From Chloroflexota bacterium (GTDB lineage Bacteria > Chloroflexota > Limnocylindria > Limnocylindrales > CSP1-4), in the NCBI GenBank assembly GCA_013695255.1, contig JACDAV010000230.1, positions 1 through 5,644 on the forward strand: DNA of 5,644 nt, written 5' to 3'. Under the pieces are notes generated by a model, which saw nothing but the letters and a program-made list of their open reading frames with translations, was not told the origin of the DNA and made no database searches. The position numbers were made by a program, and so were the translations under genes. Numbering within the stretch: position 1 is the stretch's first letter; each line of letters starts with the position of its first letter. Below are positions 1 to 5,644 of this stretch, piece after piece.

Positions 1-1494
1 CGCGGCCGCTGGTCTGACCTGTCCCTCCGGGTCCGACTGACGATCCTGTACGTCGGTCTCCTGGCTGGGCTCGTCGTGCTCTTCGGCTCGCTGATCTACT
101 TCAACGTCCGCGACGTGTTCCTGTCCACCACCGCCCAGCGTCTCGCCGCCGAGGCCAGGGCCCTGGTCGACCGAAGCCAGGCCGAACCGGGTTTGATGGC
201 CGCCGCCCAGCGGCTCGCGATCGGGATGGCCCCGTCAGGCGTGACGGCCGTGATCCTGGATGCATCCGCACGGCCGATCGGAGGCGAGCCGGCCGGGCGC
301 ACCGGCGTTCCGCTCGACCCGGCGGAGCTCGCCCGAGCCGTCGAAGCCGGCGACGCGATCCATTACACGGCCACCATCGACGGTCGGCCCACCCTTGTCG
401 TGCTCGTGCCGGTCGCGGGGACGAGCGGCACCGGCACCGGGTCCGTCACGATCCACCTGAGGCTGCTGATCGATGCCCTCGATCCCCCATTGCAGCGCGT
501 GCGCCAGATCCTGGTGGCGGGCGTCATGAGCGTCCTCCTGCTCGCCCTGATCGGCGGCTTCTGGCTGACCGGCACGTCGCTCGACCCCCTGCGTCGGATG
601 GTGGCGACGTGCCAACGGATCGCCGGAGGGGATTTCAGCGCGCGCATCCGGCTGCCCCATCGCGACGACGAGATCGGGCAGCTCGGGGCCGCCTTCGACC
701 TGATGGCCGAGCGGATCGAGGGGACCCTCGCCGCGCATCGTCGGTTCGTGGGTGATGCGTCGCATGAGCTGCGGACGCCGCTGACTGCCCTCGAGGGTTC
801 GCTGGAGGTTCTCCTGCGCGGCGCTCAGGACGACCCCGCGGCGGTCAACCGTCTCGTCCTGGGCATGCACCGAGAGGTGAAGCGGCTCGAGCGCCTCTCC
901 GACCGGCTCCTCGACCTGACTCGACTCGACGCGCCGCTGGCCGCCCGGACACGCTCGTTCGACCTTCAGCCGTTCATGCTGGACCTGCACCACCACGTCC
1001 GGAGGATCGCCCCGACCCACGAGGTCGTCCTAGAGCCCGGACATCCCGTTCGGATCGCCGCGGATGCGGATCTCCTGCGCCAGGCGTTCGTCGACCTCGT
1101 CGACAACGCGGCGGCCCACGCTCCCAGAGGCTCGCGCATCCGGATCGGCTGGCGCTGGGAATCGATCACGGCATCGACCGTGGAGCTGTGGGTGGCCGAC
1201 GCGGGAGACGGCGTGGCGCCCGAGGACCTCCCGCACATCTTCGAGCCGTTCTACCGCGGCGATCGCTCCAGGTCACGGCGGCGCGGAGGCTCGGGCCTGG
1301 GCCTGACCATGGTGCGGGCGATCGTCCGGGCGCATGGCGGCCGGATCCGGGCCCAGACCCAGACCGAGTCAGGGGCGCGCTTCGTCATCACCCTCCCGAC
1401 CGAATCGTCGACCGGCACGTCCGGAGACTCGTTCGCGGTCGTCGGCCAGGGAATCGCACAGGCTGCGTCCGGATCCGACCCCGCACCGCCGTAG
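1..1494 (+). CDS. Membrane sensor histidine kinase (HAMP-HisKA-HATPase_c), 5'-truncated by window edge
   Basis: This is the sensor half of a two-component system. It would autophosphorylate a histidine and pass the phosphate to a response regulator that is not in the window. The frame is open from base 1 and gives 497 visible residues. The GTG at 76 lies inside the first membrane helix, so the true start is upstream, probably only a few residues outside. In visible numbering: TM1 about 13-34; an extracytoplasmic sensor segment about 35-165; TM2 about 170-191; HAMP about 193-246; an H-box DASHELRTPL with phospho-acceptor His255 (codon 763-765); an N-box LVDNAAAHAP with Asn369; a G1 motif DAGDG (400-404); an F-box FEPFYRGD; and a G2 motif GGSGLGL. 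All catalytic boxes are intact. A Ser/Gly/Ala/Pro-rich tail of about 30 residues follows the ATPase domain. It resembles the MprB/BaeS/CusS-like group in architecture, but the signal sensed cannot be told. It converges on the nuo operon. Confidence 0.93.
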   Translation, partial: RGRWSDLSLRVRLTILYVGLLAGLVVLFGSLIYFNVRDVFLSTTAQRLAAEARALVDRSQAEPGLMAAAQRLAIGMAPSGVTAVILDASARPIGGEPAGRTGVPLDPAELARAVEAGDAIHYTATIDGRPTLVVLVPVAGTSGTGTGSVTIHLRLLIDALDPPLQRVRQILVAGVMSVLLLALIGGFWLTGTSLDPLRRMVATCQRIAGGDFSARIRLPHRDDEIGQLGAAFDLMAERIEGTLAAHRRFVGDASHELRTPLTALEGSLEVLLRGAQDDPAAVNRLVLGMHREVKRLERLSDRLLDLTRLDAPLAARTRSFDLQPFMLDLHHHVRRIAPTHEVVLEPGHPVRIAADADLLRQAFVDLVDNAAAHAPRGSRIRIGWRWESITASTVELWVADAGDGVAPEDLPHIFEPFYRGDRSRSRRRGGSGLGLTMVRAIVRAHGGRIRAQTQTESGARFVITLPTESSTGTSGDSFAVVGQGIAQAASGSDPAPP

Positions 1495-1508
1495 ACCGCA
1501 GTCGGATC
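1472..1508 (-). terminator. Inverted repeat at the convergent gene ends; candidate terminator for the nuo operon
   Basis: GATCCGAC (1472-1479) and GTCGGATC (1501-1508) are perfect 8-base inverted repeats around a 21-base loop. Read on the minus strand, the stem begins 4 bases past the stop codon of the last nuo gene, where a terminator would sit. Read on the plus strand, the left arm lies inside the kinase coding sequence, so it is less plausible for that gene. There is no T-tract on either side and the loop is long, so an ordinary intrinsic terminator is not proven. A chance repeat is possible. Confidence 0.25.
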
Positions 1509-1512
1509 AGCC

Positions 1513-3042
1513 TCAGGGGACGGCACCCTCGTTGATGCGCTGGACGAATGCGTCCACTGCCAGCTCGGTCCGGTCGAGCAACGGGCCCGGGAAGATCCCG
1601 ACCAGGAGCACGGCAACCGACAGGACGACCCCGACCGCCAGCTCGCGAGGTCGCAGGTCCGGGAGGGGTGGCACCGTCCGCCGCTCCGGCCCGAGGAAGG
1701 TGCGCTCGAACATTGCCAGGAAGGCCATCGCACTGAGCACGACGCCGACCACGGCCATCAGCCCGAGGGCACCGTGCGCCCGGAACGCGCCGAGCATGAT
1801 CAGGAGCTCGCCCGGAAAGCCGCTCGTGCCGGGCACGCCGATCGATGCCAGTCCGAGGATGAAGCACACGATCGCCAGGCGGGGCACCGATCGAGCGAGA
1901 CCCGTCCCCAGCCCACCGGCATCGGTCGTGCCCATGCGTGCGTACAGGAATCCGCTCACCAGCAGGAGCCCCGTCGTGGCAAGGCCCAGGTTGACCATCA
2001 GGAGCAGGGCGCCCTGCACGCCCTGGGCGCTCATGGCGGAGATCCCGAGCGCTGCCAGGCCCACGTGGCTGATCCCGGCGAACGCGAGCATGCGGCGAAT
2101 GTTCGTCTGGGCGATCGCGATCAGCGCCCCGTACAGCAACCCGAGCAGGCCCACCGCGGCCAGCGCCCAGGCGAACTCGCGGGCAGCGTCGGGGACGAGC
2201 GGCAGCCCCACCCGCAGGAACCCGTACAGGCCGACCTTGAAGCCCAGGAGGAACACGCCGAGGCCGGCCGGGCCATGCAGCAAGGTCGATGGCAGCCATG
2301 AATGGAACGGCACGAGCGGCCCTTTCACCGCAAACGCGAACGCGAACAGACCGAGGACCACGAGCTGGAGGTCCATGCTCACTGGCACGGCGAGGAGGTC
2401 GATCACGTCGAACGAGTAGCGGCCGCCCGCGCTGCCGCCGGTGACCTGCTGGTGATTGATCCCGAGCAGGACGATCCCGATCAGCAGCGGCGCCGAGCCG
2501 ACCAGCATGTACATGACGTAGCGGGCCGCCACCTCCTGCCGTTCGCGGCCGATCCCCGAGAGACGGATGAGGAGATAGGTCGGGACGAGCATCGCCTCCC
2601 AGAAGATGAAGAACAGCGCCAGATCGACGGCCACGAAAACTCCGACGATCGTGGCCTCGAGGACAAGCAGGGCGGACAGCGCCAGCGTCGTCATGGCCTG
2701 CAGGGCGCTCGAGGCGGACAACAGCACCGCGAGCGTCAGGAGGCAGACGATCGGGATGAACAGCACGCTGATCCCGTCGACCCCGACGTGATAGCCGATC
2801 CCGGCGCTCGGTACCCAGGCGACGCGCTCCGCGAGCTGCATGCCCGGAACCTCGGGACGGAAGAGGAGCACCAGAAGGACGCTCAGGCCGAGCTCCAGGG
2901 TCGCCAGAACGATGGCCGCTCGCCGTGCGAGGCCGGCCGGCAGCAGGAGCAGGATCAGGCCGCCGATCATCGGCAGGAACACGAGCAGGCTGAGAATCGG
3001 GAACCCAGCCTGATCGGCGGCGGCGGTCTCGGGCACCGTCAC
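1513..3042 (-). CDS. nuoM: NADH-quinone oxidoreductase subunit M, second paralog (antiporter-like proton pump)
   Basis: This is a membrane-arm subunit of complex I, predicted to move protons as electrons pass from NADH to quinone. It has 509 residues, normal for NuoM, and is hydrophobic throughout with about 14 membrane helices. Hallmarks: the TM5 motif FFIFWEAMLVPTY with Glu149; the TM7 motif AVKGPLVPFHSWLP with Lys240; Lys269 in GFKVGLYGFLR; RRMLAFAGISHVG; and Glu412 in GVPGTSGFPGELL. Glu412 sits where NuoN and NuoL have Lys, so this is M-type despite occupying the usual nuoN slot. The His normally found in the '(N/S)HG' motif is Leu352. The start chosen is GTG at 3042-3040, which overlaps the preceding stop and has GGAGG 7 bases upstream. 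A GTG two codons later is a possible alternative. The frame stays open further upstream, but that stretch overlaps the preceding nuoM in another frame and is not coding. It is the last gene of the operon; no nuoN follows. Confidence 0.93.
   Translation of the reverse strand: MTVPETAAADQAGFPILSLLVFLPMIGGLILLLLPAGLARRAAIVLATLELGLSVLLVLLFRPEVPGMQLAERVAWVPSAGIGYHVGVDGISVLFIPIVCLLTLAVLLSASSALQAMTTLALSALLVLEATIVGVFVAVDLALFFIFWEAMLVPTYLLIRLSGIGRERQEVAARYVMYMLVGSAPLLIGIVLLGINHQQVTGGSAGGRYSFDVIDLLAVPVSMDLQLVVLGLFAFAFAVKGPLVPFHSWLPSTLLHGPAGLGVFLLGFKVGLYGFLRVGLPLVPDAAREFAWALAAVGLLGLLYGALIAIAQTNIRRMLAFAGISHVGLAALGISAMSAQGVQGALLLMVNLGLATTGLLLVSGFLYARMGTTDAGGLGTGLARSVPRLAIVCFILGLASIGVPGTSGFPGELLIMLGAFRAHGALGLMAVVGVVLSAMAFLAMFERTFLGPERRTVPPLPDLRPRELAVGVVLSVAVLLVGIFPGPLLDRTELAVDAFVQRINEGAVP
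3039..3042 (-). other. GTGA stop/start overlap between the two nuoM genes
   Basis: The TGA stop of the upstream nuoM (3041-3039) and the GTG start of the downstream nuoM (3042-3040) share bases. This layout favours re-initiation by terminating ribosomes and supports co-expression of both paralogs in similar amounts. Confidence 0.8.
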
Positions 3043-4613
3043 GGCGGCGCCTCCGGCTGCAGGGTCATGACTGCGTCGGCCGGCGTGCCGACAAAGGATC
3101 CGCGCTCGATCCGCTGTTCCAGGGCGCGCAGGGAGCCCCCGATGGTGCGGACGAACGGGGTGGTGTACAGGCCGATCCACAGGATCAGGACGATCAGCGG
3201 AACGGCGATCGCGATCTCCCGCGCGCGAAGATCGGGGATGTCGCGGAGGGACGGATTGGCCGGCCCCATGAATGCCCGCTGGAAGTAGCGGAGCATGTAG
3301 GCCGCGGTCAGGAACGTGCCCAGCCCCGCGACGAGCGCGATGAGCCAGTGGACCTCGAGGCCACCGAGCACCACGAGGTGCTCGCCGTTGAAGCCGTTGG
3401 TGCCCGGCAGGCCGATGCCCGAGATCGTGATGAGCAGGAACAACGCGGTCAGTGCCGGGACATGGTGGGAGAGCCCGCCCATCTGCTGAAGGTCTGGGCG
3501 GCCGATGCGGATGTGCAGGAAGCTTGCCAGGAAGAACAGGCCAGCGCCGGTGATTCCGAGGTTGATCATCTGCAGGAGCCCGCCCTGCAGGCCGGCGAAG
3601 TTCAGCGAGAACAGGCCGAGCATCACGACGCCCATGTGACTGAGGCTCGCGAAGGCCAGCATCCGGCGGAGGTCCGTCTGGGCCAGCGCGATGAGCGCCC
3701 CGTACACGATTCCGGCGCCGCCGAACGCGGCCATCAGCCAGAACCACTCTCGGGATGCCTCGGGCAGGAGCGGGATCACGAACCTGATGAAGCCGTACGT
3801 GCCGAGCTTGATCCCCACGAGGAACACGCTCGCCCCAACGATCGGGCCGTGCTCGAGCGCTTTGGGCAGCCAGGTGTGGAACGGAAACACGGGTGCCTTG
3901 ATCGCGAACCCGAAGAACAGCGCAAAGAACGCGACGGTCTGGACGGCGAGCGGGACGGGCACGGTCAGGAGCTCGAGGAGGTCGAAGCTCGGGCCGCGCG
4001 GCGCATCGCCGAACGTCGCGTGGTTCCAGGCAAGGGTCAGGATCCCGCCCAGCATCAGGACCGCTCCGACGGACATCGCCATGACGTAGTGGCGGCCGGC
4101 TTCGCGCTGCAACGGCCCGGTGCCCCAGCGGGTGATGAGCACGTAGCTCGGGATCATCTCGAGGACGAACACGAGCCAGAAGAGGAGCAGGTCGATCGAG
4201 ATGAACGCGCCGATCATCGTCGCCTCGAAGGCGAGCATCGCGCTGACGTAGCCGCTCAGGTCTCCGGTCGCCGTCTTCTCGGCGTATCCGATCACGAGCA
4301 GCCCCAGCAATGCGGTGATGGGAAGGAACAGCACGCTCAGGCCATCAATGCCCACCACGTAGCCGAGTCCGAGCGCAGGGATCGACGGGCCGCGCTCGAC
4401 AAACTGCATGTCCGGCACGTCCGGCACGAACAGCAGCAGCAGCACACCGGTCAAGGCCAACTCGATCACCGCGATCCACAGGCCCACCTGATACGCGAGG
4501 TGGCCGTTCCGGATGAGCCGGACCGCCAGCGCTCCGAGCGCAGGCAGCAGCAGCAGCACCGTCAGGAGCGGAAACCCCACCTGCTCGCTGGCCGAGATCT
4601 CGCCGAGGATCAT
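3039..4613 (-). CDS. nuoM: NADH-quinone oxidoreductase subunit M, first paralog, with relocated TM5 glutamate
   Basis: A complex I antiporter-like proton-pumping subunit of 524 residues with about 14 membrane helices. NuoM motifs: GIDGLSVLFLPIT; AIKAPVFPFHTWLP with Lys239; GIKLGTYGFIRF with Lys269; RRMLAFASLSHMGV; GLPGTNGFNGEHL with Glu411; and a NuoM-like C-terminal segment from DIPDLRAREIA. It aligns almost without gaps to the second paralog across most of its length, yet differs clearly in sequence, so the duplication is not recent. Two oddities stand out. The canonical TM5 glutamate position is Val150, with a Glu two residues on at 152 (FVLEMIPSY instead of FWEAMLVPTY). The usual '(N/S)HG' His is Leu352. 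The ATG at 4613-4611 overlaps the nuoL stop. No good Shine-Dalgarno precedes it, so translation probably depends on coupling. The frame upstream of this ATG is an out-of-frame shadow of nuoL. Confidence 0.94.
   Translation of the reverse strand: MILGEISASEQVGFPLLTVLLLLPALGALAVRLIRNGHLAYQVGLWIAVIELALTGVLLLLFVPDVPDMQFVERGPSIPALGLGYVVGIDGLSVLFLPITALLGLLVIGYAEKTATGDLSGYVSAMLAFEATMIGAFISIDLLLFWLVFVLEMIPSYVLITRWGTGPLQREAGRHYVMAMSVGAVLMLGGILTLAWNHATFGDAPRGPSFDLLELLTVPVPLAVQTVAFFALFFGFAIKAPVFPFHTWLPKALEHGPIVGASVFLVGIKLGTYGFIRFVIPLLPEASREWFWLMAAFGGAGIVYGALIALAQTDLRRMLAFASLSHMGVVMLGLFSLNFAGLQGGLLQMINLGITGAGLFFLASFLHIRIGRPDLQQMGGLSHHVPALTALFLLITISGIGLPGTNGFNGEHLVVLGGLEVHWLIALVAGLGTFLTAAYMLRYFQRAFMGPANPSLRDIPDLRAREIAIAVPLIVLILWIGLYTTPFVRTIGGSLRALEQRIERGSFVGTPADAVMTLQPEAPP
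3050..3054 (-). promoter_or_regulatory. Shine-Dalgarno GGAGG for the second nuoM
   Basis: GGAGG on the minus strand lies 7 bases before the GTG at 3042. It sits inside the last codons of the preceding nuoM. It decides the start of the second nuoM against the much longer open frame upstream. Confidence 0.7.
4610..4613 (-). other. ATGA stop/start overlap between nuoL and the first nuoM
   Basis: The nuoL TGA stop (4612-4610) overlaps the nuoM ATG start (4613-4611). The roughly 20 bases upstream of the ATG hold no purine-rich Shine-Dalgarno, so coupled re-initiation is the likely mode of translation. Confidence 0.75.
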
Positions 4614-5644
4614 GGAGCTGACAGGAGGATCGCCACGGTGCCGGCCAGCAGCAGCGACCCCGCGACCAGGGCACCGAACACGGCAGGGCGCGCGAGCGCC
4701 TCCTCCATCTCGAGCAGAGCGGGCTCGAACCTGGCGCCGGCCGAGCCGAGGGAGGTGGCCGTGCGCGTGATCAGCACCTCCTCGGCCCACGCCGCTCCGC
4801 GTGCACCGGCCACCGCCAGCCGGTTGACGAGGCCGAGTGCCGCCTCGCTGTCGTGCTCGATCCGCGCGGCGATCCCGCCGAGCGACGTGATCAACCGGTC
4901 GAGGAGCCCCGGTGCCGCCTGGCTGTCGTGCTCGACCCGGGCGGCGACCCCGCCGAGGGACGTCGTCAACCGGTTGAGGAATCCGGGCGTCACCTCGCTG
5001 TCGTGCTCGACCCGGGCGGCGATTCCGCCGAGCGACGTCGTCAACCGGTTGAGGAATCCCGGCGCCGACTTGCTGTCCCGCTCGGGCTCGGCGCCAGGCA
5101 AGGACGGCTGCGCGGTGACGCCGTCGATCGCTCCGGCCGCGCTGAAGGGCAGCGCCAGGGTGCGCGACGACGAAGCGAGCCGCGTGGTCCCCCCGACGAT
5201 GGCACGGTTGAGGACGTCGGTGTCGAACCGGTCGAGCGCCGCGGCGAGCCGGTGAACAGGCCGAACGGCGAGCGCCGCGTAGAGCTCGTCCAGCCAGAAC
5301 CGCTCCACGGCGGCCCGGTACATCGCGCGCCCGAGCCGCGAGGCCGGGACCCGCGGCTCCGGCCGAAACCGGTCGAACCGGACGGTCGAGTACCAGGAGA
5401 CGCCAATGCCGAACAGGAAGACCACGACGAGAGCCGACTGGACGGCCACGTTCACTCCCGGGAGGTGCGGCGCGGCCGGCACGCTCGATCCGATGAGCCG
5501 GCTGAACCAGGTGCCGGACAGGCCCCCTGGCACGATCCCGAGCGCGACGCCGGCCGTCACCAGGAGGCCAAGGCCGAGGAGCGCCGGCGTGATGAGTCGG
5601 ACCCGGCGATTGCCTGTCTGGCGCGCCCCGCGGTCGCCCTGGAC
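4610..5644 (-). CDS. nuoL: NADH-quinone oxidoreductase subunit L, C-terminal part, with enlarged repeat-bearing lateral-helix region
   Basis: The C-terminal 344 residues of the distal proton-pumping subunit of complex I. The frame is open to the right edge, so the start and the antiporter core lie outside. Visible numbering: a membrane helix about 17-38; a second about 65-88 (ALVVVFLFGIGVSW); then the NuoL lateral-helix signature FWLDELYAALAVRPV at 116-130 and RFDTDVLNRAIVGG, which run along the membrane arm in known structures; and a final membrane helix about 320-343 equivalent to TM16. Between signature and last helix there are roughly 190 residues, against some 50-60 in ordinary NuoL such as that of E. 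coli (estimated by eye). The extra part comprises a Pro/Gly/Glu-containing linker, three close and one divergent copy of a 25-residue repeat (190-289), and an Ala/Glu-rich stretch before TM16. The extension and the downstream nuoM duplication fit a complex I with an added pump. The call rests on the C-terminal signature and gene order, not on the core. Confidence 0.88.
   Translation of the reverse strand, partial: VQGDRGARQTGNRRVRLITPALLGLGLLVTAGVALGIVPGGLSGTWFSRLIGSSVPAAPHLPGVNVAVQSALVVVFLFGIGVSWYSTVRFDRFRPEPRVPASRLGRAMYRAAVERFWLDELYAALAVRPVHRLAAALDRFDTDVLNRAIVGGTTRLASSSRTLALPFSAAGAIDGVTAQPSLPGAEPERDSKSAPGFLNRLTTSLGGIAARVEHDSEVTPGFLNRLTTSLGGVAARVEHDSQAAPGLLDRLITSLGGIAARIEHDSEAALGLVNRLAVAGARGAAWAEEVLITRTATSLGSAGARFEPALLEMEEALARPAVFGALVAGSLLLAGTVAILLSAP
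4721..4762 (-). repeat. Degenerate half-copy of the NuoL repeat
   Basis: This encodes TATSLGSAGARFEP. Its last 13 residues match the second half of the repeat unit (TTSLGGIAARVEH) at 7 positions. It follows the divergent fourth copy out of register (44 residues after the third copy's equivalent instead of 50). It may be a decayed fifth copy, which would imply an older and longer array. The resemblance is short and could be chance. Confidence 0.4.
4778..5077 (-). repeat. 75-bp in-frame tandem repeat in nuoL, 3 close copies plus 1 divergent
   Basis: Copies on the minus strand are 5077-5003, 5002-4928, 4927-4853 and 4852-4778. Each encodes 25 residues of the form DS-x-x-x-PG-F/L-L-N/D-RL-x-TSLGG-I/V-AAR-V/I-EH. 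Counting by hand, copies 1 and 2 differ at 8 of 75 bases, 1 and 3 at 11, and 2 and 3 at 14. The fourth keeps the DSEAA..GL.NRL half and then diverges. Hydrophobic positions 8, 9, 12, 16, 19, 20 and 23 of each unit have the spacing of an amphipathic helix, while the Pro-Gly at 6-7 would mark its start. The array lies between the lateral-helix signature and the last membrane helix of NuoL. Confidence 0.93.

Noticed and set aside
76..78. GTG as the kinase start
   Set aside because: It falls in the middle of the first membrane helix. The 25 codons before it are open and encode the basic flank and first half of that helix.
235..1020. 261-codon minus-strand open frame inside the kinase gene
   Set aside because: It is antisense to a kinase with all catalytic boxes intact, with no recognisable domain.
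1513..3042. Second NuoM being a mislabelled NuoN
   Set aside because: It has Glu412 in the TSGFPGELL motif and the FWEAMLVPTY TM5 motif, which are NuoM features. It also aligns nearly gap-free with the first NuoM.
2302..3288. 328-codon plus-strand open frame opposite the second nuoM
   Set aside because: Same shadow composition (charged, Gln/His-rich), fully antisense to a clear NuoM, with no family resemblance.
3043..3747. Long N-terminal extension of the second NuoM
   Set aside because: The frame is open, but this part overlaps the first nuoM in a different frame and reads as Arg/Pro/His-rich nonsense. The GTG with GGAGG at 3042 fits the NuoM N-terminus.
4614..4790. N-terminal extension of the first NuoM
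   Set aside because: It overlaps the nuoL end out of frame. The ATG at 4613 in the ATGA overlap gives a normal NuoM N-terminus.
4778..5077. CRISPR array or mobile-element repeat
   Set aside because: The units abut with no spacers, keep the reading frame and encode a regular peptide within nuoL. They are a protein-level tandem repeat.
3348..5255. 635-codon open frame on the plus strand opposite nuoL and nuoM
   Set aside because: It is antisense to well-recognised nuo genes and its translation is a His/Glu/Asp/Gln/Arg-rich composition expected from reading membrane-protein codons backwards in high-G+C DNA. It has no recognisable domain.

Overview
The window looks like chromosomal DNA from a high-G+C bacterium (about two-thirds G+C by eye). 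It carries the distal end of a respiratory complex I (NADH-quinone oxidoreductase, nuo) operon on the minus strand. This converges on a two-component sensor histidine kinase gene on the plus strand. The taxon cannot be fixed from the sequence alone. The gene style (GTG starts, tight overlaps, Nuo motif variants) would fit a soil or aquatic Chloroflexota or an actinobacterium-like lineage; this is a guess.

Layout. Positions 1-1494 (+) hold a histidine kinase whose frame is open to the left edge, so only its extreme N-terminus is missing. Only 18 bases (1495-1512) separate its stop codon from the end of the nuo operon, and an inverted repeat spans this junction. From 5644 leftwards (-) come three genes. 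The first is the last 344 residues of NuoL (4610-5644, start off-window). The second is a NuoM-family pump (3039-4613). The third is another NuoM-family pump (1513-3042). Each junction is a 4-base stop/start overlap (ATGA, then GTGA), so the three are almost certainly one translationally coupled unit. No gene-free stretch exceeds 18 bases, and no RNA gene, mobile element or CRISPR array was seen.

How the genes work together. NuoL and NuoM are antiporter-like, proton-translocating subunits of the complex I membrane arm. NuoL also sends a long lateral amphipathic helix along the arm, anchored by a final membrane helix. Here the usual single nuoM is replaced by two different NuoM paralogs in tandem. 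In addition, the NuoL lateral-helix region is greatly enlarged, and much of the enlargement is a 25-residue (75-bp) tandem repeat. A doubled NuoM plus a stretched NuoL lateral helix is the signature of the modified complex I with a fourth pump (the '2M' type). The repeat-built extension, a relocated transmembrane glutamate in the first NuoM, a His-to-Leu change in both copies, and the absence of nuoN after the second NuoM are the points most worth following up. The kinase has no evident link to the nuo genes beyond proximity.
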